Notes: generated by a model not told the origin, from the sequence alone. Positions 19,044 to 27,923 are shown, numbered from the stretch's first letter. The stretch: DNA of 64,000 nucleotides from Prochlorococcus marinus XMU1402 (GCF_017696205.1 NZ_JAAORD010000001.1:620001-684000), one strand, 5' to 3'. Made by a program: numbers and translations.

Positions 19044-19439
19044 TTATTCTCTTTCAATAAGTTCAATTTTATATCCATCAGGATCCTCAATAAAAGCTAA
19101 GACAGTACTACTGTTTTTCATTGTTTTAGGTTTGGTTGTCACTTTACAGCCATTATTTTCTAATCCTTGGCAAATAAGATGAATATCTTTTACTCCAATA
19201 GCTATATGACCATATTTATTTCCAAGCTCATAGTCTTCTGACTTTTTGTCCCAGTTATGAGTTAATTCAATTACTGTGTTTTCTTTTTCTAAGCCATAGC
19301 CTACAAATGCTAAAGTGAATTTTCCATGAGGGTAATCCTTTTTTCTTAATAAATTCATTCCTAATTTATTGACGTAAAAATCAATGGATTTATTCAAATC
19401 TCCAACTCTCAACATTGTATGTAGGATACGCATTGTCAT
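19044..19439 (-). CDS. gloA: glyoxalase I (lactoylglutathione lyase)
   Basis: A 131-residue metalloenzyme converting the methylglyoxal-glutathione hemithioacetal to lactoylglutathione. Two betaalphabetabetabeta modules are visible, with the expected metal ligands H7 (RILHTMLRVGDL), E58 (VIELTHNW), H78 (GHIAIGV) and E126 (DGYKIELIE). Length matches bacterial GloA. The start at 19439 gives MTMRILHTM; the second ATG two codons later is also plausible. Confidence 0.94.
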   Translation of the reverse strand: MTMRILHTMLRVGDLNKSIDFYVNKLGMNLLRKKDYPHGKFTLAFVGYGLEKENTVIELTHNWDKKSEDYELGNKYGHIAIGVKDIHLICQGLENNGCKVTTKPKTMKNSSTVLAFIEDPDGYKIELIERE

Positions 19440-19566
19440 TTATAAACCTTAATTAATTATCTAATATTTAATAACTTTCTGCCAAAATTGATTGTTTCGA
19501 GGGTAAGTCTTTAATTAAGTTCAGAAAAATTAGGTTAAGATAATAGTACTAAAATTTAAAAATATA

Positions 19567-20001
19567 TTGAATCAGATACTCCAAAGACTCTCTTCAGTAT
19601 TTTTGTATACTTTGCCGTTAAAGGCATCAATACCTTTTGGATATTATTTGTTCTATAAATATTCTTTTTTAAAAATACTATTATTAATAACTTTTCCAAT
19701 AGCAATAATTGAAAAATCTTTGCCTTTTGGTAGTTTTTTATTATTTATAATATTGTTTGCTGGATTAGCAAGAAATCCAAAAGTCCCCTATTTCGTCAGA
19801 TATAACGCATATCAAGCATTACTAATTGATATCGCTTTGATAATAATTTCATATCTCTTGAGAATATTTCCCATAGTTGAACTAGGCTCAATTATTTTTA
19901 TATTAATACTATGTATTTTTATTTATTCGATTTATCAATGTATTTATGGAGTTGAACCTGAAATACCCTTAATTAGCAAATCTGTAAGAATGCAAATTTA
20001 A
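19567..20001 (+). CDS. Tic20/Ycf60-family membrane protein
   Basis: A 144-residue protein with about four membrane helices. The central motif NPKVPYFVRYNAYQALLIDIALIIISYLL is typical of cyanobacterial Tic20 homologues, related to the chloroplast import channel component. The function in cyanobacteria is not settled. The start is TTG at 19567, since no ATG precedes the helices. Confidence 0.85.
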   Translation: MNQILQRLSSVFLYTLPLKASIPFGYYLFYKYSFLKILLLITFPIAIIEKSLPFGSFLLFIILFAGLARNPKVPYFVRYNAYQALLIDIALIIISYLLRIFPIVELGSIIFILILCIFIYSIYQCIYGVEPEIPLISKSVRMQI

Positions 20002-20028
20002 AATGATTTATAGATTTACTGACTTTTT

Positions 20029-20358
20029 TCAGCACTCATTCAGAATAGATTCCCATCTTAGTTGACTTGCCTTTATTGCTTGCATTGGTGGATTAGTTCC
20101 CTCTATTTCAAAGGCTTTTATTAATGATTTATTAGCTAATAGGCCTAATTTTGCGGCCTCTCGTTGCCTAGAGCATACTTTTTTTCGTGATCCCTCTTTT
20201 AGACTTTTTTCGATTTCTTTAAGAATCCGGCTAGCTTCATTCGATTTAGAATAAAAATCATTCATATAAACATCAAGTGCCGTATCAGCAAAAATTTCAA
20301 CTGGTGAGATAATTGTGACTAAGCACACTATAAAACTTATAAATACTAATATTTTCAT
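20029..20358 (-). CDS. secreted hypothetical protein
   Basis: A 109-residue protein with an N-terminal signal peptide (MKILVFISFIVCLVTII...EIFA, ~24 residues). The mature part is helical with two Cys (KKVCSRQREAAKLG and the C-terminal ILNEC), possibly a disulfide. I do not recognise the family. It follows the 20950 gene on the same strand after 7 bases, so they are probably co-transcribed. Confidence 0.7.
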   Translation of the reverse strand: MKILVFISFIVCLVTIISPVEIFADTALDVYMNDFYSKSNEASRILKEIEKSLKEGSRKKVCSRQREAAKLGLLANKSLIKAFEIEGTNPPMQAIKASQLRWESILNEC

Positions 20359-20365
20359 AAGAATC

Positions 20366-20950
20366 TTAAGTAAATTTTTTGCCCGATCTTTTTAATACTA
20401 AATAAAAGGTAAGAACGCTGATTGTTCCAGATGGGCCTATTAAAAGATGCCAAAATTGATCGCCACTAATTGAGAGCCTAGTTCCAAAGAAAGTCGTAAA
20501 GAAAATACCAAATATTGGATAAAGGATAAAAAGCCAATCTTTAAAAACTCTTTGCCAATTTATAATTAGCAGGATACTTATTATTACTTGAAAAAGAAGA
20601 GCGATAGTTTTATCAAATAAAAAATAAGAGAATATTGAACATAAAGAAATGCAAAAATTTATTTTTTGAATAAATTTATTTTTTATAACTGATATTGATA
20701 AACATGTTAGACCTAAAGATAGGAAAGAATAAAACAACCAATTAAATAAAGAGGAATGATCTACATAAATCCAAGATGTTTGAGTATGATCTATCATTTC
20801 TGAAATCGATGCCAATCCTAAAGAAATAAAACCAAAAGGTATAAATTCGTTCTTGCGAACGTGTTTGAATTTTTTGATCGATCTAATTCCTAATAATATT
20901 GGTATGATTGCTGCTTGAAAATGGGCTAATAATAAAATTGAAAAAAACAA
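20366..20950 (-). CDS. polytopic membrane protein of unknown function
   Basis: A 194-residue protein with about six hydrophobic segments and conserved-looking EMIDHTQTSWIYVDHSSLFNWLFYS and SGDQFWHLLIGPSG loops rich in His and Trp. The start is TTG at 20950, preceded by no better codon. It is upstream of and probably co-transcribed with the small secreted protein ending at 20029. No family recognised. Confidence 0.7.
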   Translation of the reverse strand: MFFSILLLAHFQAAIIPILLGIRSIKKFKHVRKNEFIPFGFISLGLASISEMIDHTQTSWIYVDHSSLFNWLFYSFLSLGLTCLSISVIKNKFIQKINFCISLCSIFSYFLFDKTIALLFQVIISILLIINWQRVFKDWLFILYPIFGIFFTTFFGTRLSISGDQFWHLLIGPSGTISVLTFYLVLKRSGKKFT

Positions 20951-20988
20951 AATAAATTTATCTGAAATTTACAGGCAAACTGTTCAAG

Positions 20989-21189
20989 TTATCTTAGTAA
21001 AGATAGGTACCATTGCCCGATTACTATAATTAATATTGTAAGGACAAAAGGAAAAGCCGGATATCTTGTCTGAAAATTAGCTGGTGGCCATGGAGACCAA
21101 GATATTAATCTTCCTTGAGTTTCATTTGAAATAACTTTTTTTTTAGATTTTTTGGATATTAAATTATCTGTGGCAAATCCTTTACTCAT
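20989..21189 (-). CDS. small single-helix membrane protein
   Basis: A 66-residue protein. Basic N-terminus, then a Trp/Pro-rich segment (LISWSPWPPANFQTRYPAFP), one membrane helix (FVLTILIIVIGQWYLSLL) at the C-terminus. Unknown function. It lies directly upstream of the polytopic membrane protein gene on the same strand. Confidence 0.6.
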   Translation of the reverse strand: MSKGFATDNLISKKSKKKVISNETQGRLISWSPWPPANFQTRYPAFPFVLTILIIVIGQWYLSLLR

Positions 21190-21316
21190 GGATCAAATAA
21201 AAATATCCTAACAAAAATGGACCAAAAAAGCGTTTATATTTTTCTGTTGAATTTCAGTTGCTTTTATTAAAACTCCTATGAGGATTCATTTCCATAGAAG
21301 TCTGTTATAGAAAGTA

Positions 21317-21403
21317 CGGAGGGGGTGGGATTCGAACCCACGGTACCCTTGCAGATACGCTAGTTTTCAAGACTAGAGCCTTAAACCACTCGACCACCCC
21401 TCC
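21317..21403 (-). tRNA. tRNA-Ser(UGA)
   Basis: An 87-base class II tRNA. Read on the minus strand, acceptor GGAGGGG pairs with CCCCTCC plus a G discriminator. The anticodon stem CTAGT/ACTAG encloses a loop with TGA, a long variable arm follows, and the T arm is GTGGG-TTCGAAT-CCCAC. The long variable arm and anticodon agree with serine (UCA codons). CCA is not encoded. Confidence 0.96.
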
Positions 21404-21779
21404 AGAGGGTTATTCAATTTTGATTAACCTTAAAACTATAACATAAGAAACTAGTCATAGTCTAATTATTTAGGGAATGGAAAAATCTTTTCTAAACCGG
21501 GATTTAGCAAAGTTTTCAGGTAATAATAACGAGTAAAATCTTCATATACAGTATTTTATTGGTTAGATTTAGACCACTCTATATTCATTTTTATCCAAGT
21601 AATAAGTTTATTTAGACACGCTTAAAGCCTAATGATTTATTAAAAAAAGAACAAGAAGCCTGAAAAATTACTATTTGCTAGGATAAATTCAAACCGAGTT
21701 AACTCTCGATATTCAATTAAAAATAACTTGTTTAGATTATTAAGAAAAAAATTTTTTTTTAATATTTTATGAAAAATTA
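21404..21779. other. 375-base AT-rich spacer between tRNA-Ser and the SASA-like gene
   Basis: No coding frame or RNA gene is recognisable. It should hold the tRNA promoter (reading left) and that of the esterase-like gene (reading right). I see no clear repeat of the tRNA 3' end that would mark an attachment site. Confidence 0.5.
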
Positions 21780-22652
21780 ATGAAAAAATTTTCTCCTTTA
21801 ATTCTCATAGTCATTTTGATTATTACTCCTTCTTTATTTGCAAGCAAAATAAATAGACTTCGTCTTAGTTCTCTAATTAATAGGTACAATTACAACAAAA
21901 AATATCCAAAAGAGTCTTATTTTTCAACTTCTTTTAAACATATTGTGCCTTGTCCTAAAGAAAGTATTAATATTGCATATTTTGGACAAAGTAATCATGG
22001 AAATATTATAAAAAGAGAAAAAAATCTAAATTTACCTTACAAGAAAGTCTTCACTTATGATTGGAGGTTAGGAGTCTGTTCAAAGTTTAAAGAACCTTTA
22101 GCAGGAGTTGATGGTCGCGCAGGTGCTTTTGGGCATATTTCATCAGATACTATTTTTTTTCTAAAAAAAAATTATACTTTACCTAATAATATTATTGTCT
22201 TGGGATTCTCTAAAGGAGGAACAAGAGCTCAAGATTGGGCGAGTGGACCTTTCGCAGAGAAACTTGACTTTTTTTTGAAAAAGTTAAAAAAAGACGATAT
22301 CGAGATTGATTATCTCCTTTGGCATCAAGGAGAATCAGAAATCAAAAACGCAAATAGAATTTACTATCAGAATTACATTAAAGATATGCAATTAATATTC
22401 AAAAAGTTTCTTACAATCTCCAAAAAAACAAAAATTGGTATGGCTTTAGTAAGCGTTTGTAATTCCGAGAAAAGTAAATCTCTAATTAAATCTCAGCGTT
22501 CAATTATTCAAAAAAATGACAGCGTCTTTTTAACATTAAATACTGATAATCTTGGAAATATTTATCGATATGATGGATGTCATTTTAATTCTTTAGGAGC
22601 ATCAGTAATTGGAGAAAAATATGCTGATTTTATAGGAAAATTTAATAAATGA
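21780..22652 (+). CDS. secreted SGNH/SASA-like carbohydrate esterase (putative)
   Basis: A 290-residue protein with an N-terminal signal peptide (KKFSPLILIVILIITPSLFASK). SGNH-type blocks are present: IAYFGQSNHG (nucleophile Ser block), LGFSKGGTRAQDW, LLWHQGESE (typical of sialate O-acetylesterase-like SASA domains) and the C-terminal DGCHFNSLGA (catalytic Asp-His block). It probably removes acetyl groups from surface or environmental polysaccharide outside the cytoplasm (inference). It lies alone beside a tRNA in a gene-poor stretch, suggesting accessory status. Confidence 0.75.
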   Translation: MKKFSPLILIVILIITPSLFASKINRLRLSSLINRYNYNKKYPKESYFSTSFKHIVPCPKESINIAYFGQSNHGNIIKREKNLNLPYKKVFTYDWRLGVCSKFKEPLAGVDGRAGAFGHISSDTIFFLKKNYTLPNNIIVLGFSKGGTRAQDWASGPFAEKLDFFLKKLKKDDIEIDYLLWHQGESEIKNANRIYYQNYIKDMQLIFKKFLTISKKTKIGMALVSVCNSEKSKSLIKSQRSIIQKNDSVFLTLNTDNLGNIYRYDGCHFNSLGASVIGEKYADFIGKFNK

Positions 22653-22890
22653 AGAGTTTGGTTATTTTATTTTTATGACATTGTCCAAAGAATTAGTCCA
22701 CAGTCAAAAAATATAACCAGAACTTTTGAAATAGCTTTAAATTGGATTAGCTTTCAAGGTACAACAAAAAAGCAAGACAATGAGGAGTCTCAGCTCAACT
22801 AAGTACTTAAATTAAATCAGTTCAAGTATTTTTTTTAGAGCATGGTAGGTCAATACAGAATACACAAATTTAATTTAGTGCAGATATCAC

Positions 22891-22977
22891 ATGACAAGTA
22901 AATGTAAAGGTATAGCAAATTATGCCTGGGATGTAGCTGTTTCAGAACCAACTGCAAGAGTTTGGAATAGTATTTAA
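22891..22977 (+). CDS. possible 28-residue small ORF
   Basis: ATG 22891 to TAA 22977, encoding a peptide with ANYAWDVAVSEPTARVWNSI. It has amino-acid content unlike random AT-rich frames (Trp, Pro, Ala), but no ribosome-binding site is obvious. It ends 3 bases before the next small ORF. It could be a remnant. Confidence 0.3.
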   Translation: MTSKCKGIANYAWDVAVSEPTARVWNSI

Positions 22978-22980
22978 GGG

Positions 22981-23184
22981 ATGTATTTAATAAATATGAG
23001 AAATAGTAATAGTACTAGATTTATATTCTTAGCAATTACTCAAAGACAGGACTCACAATCTTCAGTTTATTCGAATGATGATTATGGAGTGACTAGATGT
23101 TTTAATTACTTAACCGGACCAACAAGCGTTGTGATATGCGAAGAATGGATTTCGAGTAGTGAGAAATGTAAATTTCTAAATTAA
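22981..23184 (+). CDS. possible 67-residue hypothetical protein
   Basis: ATG 22981 to TAA 23184. A soluble peptide with three Cys (TRCFNYL, VICEEW, EKCKFLN) and YSNDDYGVTRCFNYLTGPTSVVICEEW, which looks coding-like. Not recognised. Together with the 28-codon frame just upstream it may be a tiny accessory unit or decayed remnants after the esterase gene. Confidence 0.4.
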   Translation: MYLINMRNSNSTRFIFLAITQRQDSQSSVYSNDDYGVTRCFNYLTGPTSVVICEEWISSSEKCKFLN

Positions 23185-23275
23185 TTGATTGATGTTTTTC
23201 CTTTTCTGAAATGTTATTTGAAACTTCGTATGATTAATTATTAGAATCTTTATTTTCTTAAAATATTTTTTTTAT

Positions 23276-23425
23276 TTATCCAAATTTGATATTTTCTTGA
23301 AATAAACCAAATAAGTTGTTACCGATGATGGCAGCGATTATTAAAACAAAAGCAACTATTGCAAAAAGAGCACTTACATCTTTTATGTCATAAGGAGCTT
23401 TAAATAGAGGTTTCTGGTTTGCCAT
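23276..23425 (-). CDS. 49-residue single-helix membrane protein
   Basis: ATG at 23423-23425. The protein is MANQKPLFKAPYDIKDVSAL, then a membrane helix (FAIVAFVLIIAAIIGNNLF) and a short tail. The PYDIKD lead-in before one helix resembles small thylakoid membrane subunits, but it matches none I can name. Size, composition and a clean stop make it likely real. Confidence 0.6.
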   Translation of the reverse strand: MANQKPLFKAPYDIKDVSALFAIVAFVLIIAAIIGNNLFGLFQENIKFG

Positions 23426-23730
23426 CGTTGTCAATTCTTTAAATGATATTTAATCATACTAGTAGAGTGATTTTGAAGTTATAAACTGATTATTAAAGAC
23501 TTCATTTTTGCATCAATTTTTAATGAGTTAGTCAAGAACAAGTTTTTTGGACTATTATCTTTTTTTATAACTCTCAACTTCAAGTTGAAATGATTTTTGG
23601 AAATTGCTGAATCTCAATTTTCAATTTCTCAAAAGAATCTTATTGAATATTGTAAAAACCTTATAAATTGATCTTAAAACTCAAGTTGAAAGATATTTCA
23701 TGCTTAATTTTTAGCCTAAGATTAGATAAC
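23426..23730. other. 305-base region without a recognised gene
   Basis: AT-rich spacer upstream of the 49-residue membrane protein. It holds an imperfect inverted motif around CAACTTCAAGTTG (~23576-23589) and a related CAAGTTGAAAG near 23682. No frame with coding character seen. Confidence 0.4.
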
Positions 23731-23758
23731 AAAAAAGCCACGATAAGTGGCCTTTTTT
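23731..23758 (-). terminator. rho-independent terminator of the DUF4278 peptide gene
   Basis: On the minus strand GGCCAC-TTATC-GTGGC is followed by a run of T. It lies 20-45 bases behind the stop of the 33-residue peptide. The hairpin is nearly symmetric and could also act for the other strand. Confidence 0.75.
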
Positions 23759-23776
23759 ATTTATTTGTTAGATGAA

Positions 23777-23878
23777 CTAGCTTGTATAAGATTTCCCTCT
23801 ATATGTTAGTTCGTTATGCTGCTTCTTAGCTGCTACTTTATTCTGGACGTACTTTTGTCCTCTGTAAGTTAGAGTCAT
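23777..23878 (-). CDS. 33-residue DUF4278-type peptide under a glutamine-II riboswitch
   Basis: ATG at 23876-23878, stop TAG. The peptide contains two copies of the DUF4278 motif: MTLTYRGQKY at the N-terminus and ELTYRGKSYTS at the C-terminus, joined by a Lys/Ala linker. DUF4278 peptides of cyanobacteria carry L(T/K)YRGxxY repeats; the function is unknown. A GGAG site lies 8 bases before the ATG. The gene is framed by the upstream structured leader (riboswitch candidate) and a terminator, making a compact transcription unit. Confidence 0.85.
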   Translation of the reverse strand: MTLTYRGQKYVQNKVAAKKQHNELTYRGKSYTS

Positions 23879-23889
23879 TTTTTAAGCTC

Positions 23890-23957
23890 CGGTTTCGCTT
23901 AAGTCCCCGTTCCATGGCTTAAGTCGATTTGCGGCTTGCTAAATGCAAGTTGAACGT
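23890..23957 (-). promoter_or_regulatory. glutamine-II (downstream-peptide) riboswitch candidate
   Basis: Read on the minus strand: CGTTC (23956-23952) pairs with GAACG further on (P1). Inside lies a perfect hairpin CTTGC-ATTTA-GCAAG (P2). Then come CGCAAATCGACTTAAG, the P1 closing strand GGAACGGGG, and a second ACTTAAGCG, so that CTTAAG/CTTAAG can form a pseudoknot. This order matches what I recall of the downstream-peptide/glutamine-II motif, which sits before very short ORFs in marine picocyanobacteria. The region is markedly more GC-rich than its surroundings and ends just before the GGAG site of a 33-codon ORF. Confidence 0.75.
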
Positions 23958-24184
23958 TTTGGTAGCGATTGCTACAAATTTATAATAACACCCAAGAAAA
24001 ATATTTGTCTAGGTCTTTAATAAATAAACTTAATATCTTAATTATGAGATTAGACAAATACTAAAAATATTTAAGTTTATTCTTATGTCTTTTATTACAG
24101 GTTACATTTTGTTCGTTTTTGAGAAGTATTTTTTATTTAATGAACTTTTAAATGTAAAATTCTTAAGATTATAAAATTTGTTTT

Positions 24185-24379
24185 ATGTTTTCTAGAAGCA
24201 AAAAACCTACCGTAAAAAAATCTGCAATAGTTGAAGAGACTCCATTATTTGCTCAATTACTACCATTCGCTAATAAGATGAATGATAAGGTTCAATTAGT
24301 AAATGCTTTGGCTTTTACTTTTATTATGGGGTTCTCAATTTTTGGAATTGCTCTTTGGAAACTCTCAGCGCTGACCTAA
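24185..24379 (+). CDS. 64-residue single-helix membrane protein
   Basis: Basic N-terminus (MFSRSKKPTVKKS), a short amphipathic middle (FAQLLPFANKMNDKVQ) and one membrane helix (LVNALAFTFIMGFSIFGIALWKLS). It looks like a small thylakoid or inner-membrane subunit but is not one I recognise. Its stop abuts the convergent 24380 gene. Confidence 0.6.
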   Translation: MFSRSKKPTVKKSAIVEETPLFAQLLPFANKMNDKVQLVNALAFTFIMGFSIFGIALWKLSALT

Positions 24380-24643
24380 TTATTTGATTTTTTGCAAAGT
24401 ATCAAGTTTTGATTCTTTGTTTTTAATTATTGTTAATAACCATTTAGATGCAAGTCCTCTGGATATTGATCTATTTTTAAGAAATCTACATATATAGATG
24501 TGTAGATTTTTTTCGTTTTTGGAGTTAAATTTTTCCTCAAAGTCCAATATATCCTCTTCTGATGTTCTTTTTCTTAGCTCATCCACCAAGGCATGACTGG
24601 CGGAATCATTAAATAAGTTCCCAATATTTAAACTTAATGTCAT
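24380..24643 (-). CDS. hypothetical 87-residue protein
   Basis: A soluble, helical, charged protein: MTLSLNIGNLFNDSASHALVDELRKRTSEEDILDFEEKFNSKNEKN... ending in a Lys-rich tail. No known motif. Located downstream of nrdJ on the opposite side of a ~90-base gap, same strand. Confidence 0.6.
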   Translation of the reverse strand: MTLSLNIGNLFNDSASHALVDELRKRTSEEDILDFEEKFNSKNEKNLHIYICRFLKNRSISRGLASKWLLTIIKNKESKLDTLQKIK

Positions 24644-24731
24644 AAATAATTTATGTTCCTATTTAAGAGGTAGCCATAAATTATATTTTTAAAAACTAAT
24701 TTATATATTTTATTTACAAATAATTTAAAAT

Positions 24732-27065
24732 TTAATTTTTTGGTTTGGCTAGAGGAAGAAGACACTTATCTGAATCACAACCTGCTGGGCCTGCTTCAGA
24801 TAGCTCTCCAACATCATATTTATTAAGAGCGTCAAAGAAATCGTTATTAACTTTCCTTTCTATTACTTTATTTTGCAGTGATATGTACTCCTCCTTACTA
24901 ATTGGTTCAAAAGGTAATCTCGGGAAAGTAGCGTTGGCACTAAATCGAGCTAGTAATGCCGCTGATATATATCCTTCATTATTTTGTATTGCATTGTAAA
25001 TAGCCTTAGCTAAATCCTCAATTTCATTTTCTCTAAATTCTACGGTTGCAGAGGTATTATGCTCTGTGTAAAATTTTTGCACTTGCATGTAAAAATCAAA
25101 TTGAGCTAATGCTGAGAAATTATTGATGTCTATTTGGTCTGCGCCGTCTATATTTGCCCAGCTAACTTCTGTGGGGATTTCAACTAACCATTCTGTACAT
25201 CTTGGATCAAATGGATTATCGAGCAAGCAACCATTTTCATCTTTATCAGATTGAGATGGAACAACAGAGTAACCATAATCCATACAAGCTAAAGCTATTG
25301 GATCATTTTTCCTGAAAGTTATTCTTCTAATAAATCTTTGAGCTTTTGGCGGATGCCATCCTGGAGCAGCGCCAGTCAGAAGACTTTTAGTCCCAGCTGG
25401 CTGAACTGTTGTGCATCTATTTGGTCTCCTTAGATTATGGTTATCACAATATTCCCATACAGTTTCTTTTACTATTTTTCTCCAAGAATCTAAGAATTCA
25501 GCTTCCTTTTCTTTGAATGCCTTCCCTTCTTCGCTATTTGGCCTTCCTGCTTCCCACCACTTCAACCATGGTGTTCCAAATGCGTGGACGCAGAAATCAA
25601 AAAATCCAGTGAAACTTACCCCTACAATAGGATCATATTCCCTACTTTTTCTGTAACGCTCAACTTCAAATTCATGATTGAGTAAGCATGCTACAGAAAG
25701 AGCTGCAGCTTTGAAAGCCTTTTTTTGCTCTTCAAAATTTTCAGGATCAATCTGATTTAAATGAACTTCAGCTAAATTGCAGTGAAAATCATTTCCTAAG
25801 ATCTCCCCACATGGGTTAAGTCCATATCTGCTCATCCTGTGATCAAGCTCTTCTTCAGAAAATTGGCCATAATTACTATTTATCCAATTTCTTGCTTCAT
25901 CCTTCCCTTGTTCTGAGTAGATTTCAATAAATTCCTTTCTTAATTGATCGTCTTTGAGGATATCTGCATTTGATCTTGCTATTGCTTCTGGAGCAAATTG
26001 AATAGCTCCTTCGCCTGAATGGAATTGTTTCGTTACGGCATCTAAAACAGTTTGGTATGAGGGTTTTGTATGGTAAACCCTAGTATGATTAGCCATCCTG
26101 AGGGCATCTTTTTCAGGATCTATTCTCCAATTACCACTTGCATCTTGACTCCATAGATTTTCTTTTGCAGATGCCGCTTCCTTGTCATCTGAGGCAAATT
26201 GTCTCATTCCAGCGCTTCTTCTTATATTCCCAGCAACTATAGTTACTGCAGCTTCATCAATTAATAAACAACACTCTACTGTACTTAATTTCCTGCCTAT
26301 TGCCTTACCAAGAAGTGATGCGACTCTTGAGTAGAGATCTTTCAATTTAATAGGATTTGCCATCCCACCAAAACCTTTTAATGATTCTCCAGCAGGTCTA
26401 ATATCTTCCAAATTTATATAAACATCAATTTCTCTTTCAAAATTTTCATTACTTGATGCCTCAAGAAGATATTTGTAGCTATCTACCCAGCCTCTTCTGC
26501 TATCTCCAACTTTTATGTAAAGTTCTTTCCCTTTGATTTCTAATGATGACTTTTCTTCTCTTTTATCTTTAGGAGTTATTCCAACCTCACTGACTGATTT
26601 AATATTTATTTTGTTTAAAACCGTAGGTAGTTTGTTTATAAAATGAGGTTCAATTATTGCACCGGTTCCACATCCCATCATTGCTAAGTCCATCATTAAT
26701 GCGAAGGCTTCCCAATCAATTAAGTTTGTTGAGGTACAGTTGTATGCGCCTGAGAAATTTTGGTTCTTATTAATCCAAGGGGTTCCGCCTATCCATAACC
26801 ATCTACCTGAAGGTTGGGCTTTTTGGTTACTTTGCATCTCTCTCATTAGGATCAATTCTTCCTCAGAAAGTTTTCCTAATTCTTTTAATCCTGATAAGTT
26901 CCTTTCGCCAACTTCACTCCAGTTCTCCCTTTTACCAGATGAAGTTTTTCTACTGTAAGATCTGAAAAAAACAGGATAAGCAGCTGGCGCAGTCTTTGGA
27001 AAATCATCTTTTTTAAGATTATTCGAATTGCTCTCCGAAGAAGCTTTATTTGGTGCAACAGTCAC
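24732..27065 (-). CDS. nrdJ: adenosylcobalamin-dependent (class II) ribonucleotide reductase
   Basis: A 777-residue monomeric enzyme reducing NTPs to dNTPs with B12. Motifs: SGRWLWIGGTPW, the substrate-site block MDLAMMGCGTGAIIEPHF, RRSAGMRQFASDD, the catalytic GLNPCGEILG with the conserved Cys and Glu, VQPAGTKSLLTGAAPGWHPP, and a C-terminal Cys pair in AGPAGCDSDKCLLPL that would be the redox tail. Length fits the ribonucleoside-triphosphate reductase form. The start is GTG at 27065. Depends on cobalamin, so the CbiX gene in this window serves the same economy. Confidence 0.95.
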   Translation of the reverse strand: MTVAPNKASSESNSNNLKKDDFPKTAPAAYPVFFRSYSRKTSSGKRENWSEVGERNLSGLKELGKLSEEELILMREMQSNQKAQPSGRWLWIGGTPWINKNQNFSGAYNCTSTNLIDWEAFALMMDLAMMGCGTGAIIEPHFINKLPTVLNKINIKSVSEVGITPKDKREEKSSLEIKGKELYIKVGDSRRGWVDSYKYLLEASSNENFEREIDVYINLEDIRPAGESLKGFGGMANPIKLKDLYSRVASLLGKAIGRKLSTVECCLLIDEAAVTIVAGNIRRSAGMRQFASDDKEAASAKENLWSQDASGNWRIDPEKDALRMANHTRVYHTKPSYQTVLDAVTKQFHSGEGAIQFAPEAIARSNADILKDDQLRKEFIEIYSEQGKDEARNWINSNYGQFSEEELDHRMSRYGLNPCGEILGNDFHCNLAEVHLNQIDPENFEEQKKAFKAAALSVACLLNHEFEVERYRKSREYDPIVGVSFTGFFDFCVHAFGTPWLKWWEAGRPNSEEGKAFKEKEAEFLDSWRKIVKETVWEYCDNHNLRRPNRCTTVQPAGTKSLLTGAAPGWHPPKAQRFIRRITFRKNDPIALACMDYGYSVVPSQSDKDENGCLLDNPFDPRCTEWLVEIPTEVSWANIDGADQIDINNFSALAQFDFYMQVQKFYTEHNTSATVEFRENEIEDLAKAIYNAIQNNEGYISAALLARFSANATFPRLPFEPISKEEYISLQNKVIERKVNNDFFDALNKYDVGELSEAGPAGCDSDKCLLPLAKPKN

Positions 27066-27196
27066 GATAAAAAAAGTATGTAAATAACCAGTACTGGAAG
27101 AATAACTCTACCTATGGCGTCTGCAACCATTCTTACCACTATTTAACGGTTTGTGTAAAATTATGTTTAATATGAAATCTTTGTTTAAGAAAAGAT

Positions 27197-27892
27197 ATGG
27201 AAAGAATCCCTGAACCTGAATTAATGTTAGAAAAAGAGCAGGTTATTTCTTATGACAAAGCTGATTTTTCAGAAGGGGAAGTTAATTTAATTAATCAAAT
27301 AAATTATTATCTTTTAAAAAAAAATATTTCTTTAGGTGAAAAAGATTTAATAGTTGATTTAGGTTGCGGTCCGGGAAATATTTCTGAGAAGTTAGCAATA
27401 AAATGGCCTAATACTGAAGTAGTGGGAATAGATGGTTCTAAAGAGATGATTTTGAGAGCAGAATATAATAAAAGTATTTCTACTAACCAAAAAAAATTAA
27501 AAAATTTACGCTACATTTGTTCTGATATTAAAGACATTAAATCAAATAATTTTTTTCAAAAAAAAAGAATTAGTTTACTTGTTAGCAACAGTTTGATTCA
27601 TCACATTACCAATCTTGAAGATTTCTTTAACACCATAAGAAGTTTGTCTAGTAATATTACCGTAAATTTTCACAAGGACTTAAAAAGGCCATTAGATGAA
27701 AAATCTGCTTTAGCTCTCAAAGCACAATGCTCAATTAAATATAATGAGATTTTAACTAATGATTATTATGCATCTTTAAGAGCTTCCTATACTTTCAAAG
27801 AGTTAAAAAATTTTACTTTAGCGAATGATCTATCCTCTTTAGATGTGTTTGAAGACGGTGATAATTATTTAATAGTCTATGGTAATGTTTAA
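27197..27892 (+). CDS. SAM-dependent methyltransferase
   Basis: A 231-residue class I methyltransferase: LIVDLGCGPGNISEKLAIKWPNTEVVGIDGSKEMILRAE (motif I and post-I), ICSDIKDIKS, VSNSLIHHITNLEDFFNTI (motif IV). Substrate unknown; it may act on small molecules. It is followed after ~30 bases by prfC on the same strand. Confidence 0.85.
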   Translation: MERIPEPELMLEKEQVISYDKADFSEGEVNLINQINYYLLKKNISLGEKDLIVDLGCGPGNISEKLAIKWPNTEVVGIDGSKEMILRAEYNKSISTNQKKLKNLRYICSDIKDIKSNNFFQKKRISLLVSNSLIHHITNLEDFFNTIRSLSSNITVNFHKDLKRPLDEKSALALKAQCSIKYNEILTNDYYASLRASYTFKELKNFTLANDLSSLDVFEDGDNYLIVYGNV

Positions 27893-27923
27893 GAACTAAG
27901 AAAAAGGCCCTTATATTATATAA

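Noticed and set aside
22653-22800. In-frame continuation after the esterase TGA as possible readthrough
   Set aside because: The extension has no recognisable domain, and a remnant or chance open frame is simpler. No recoding signal is visible.
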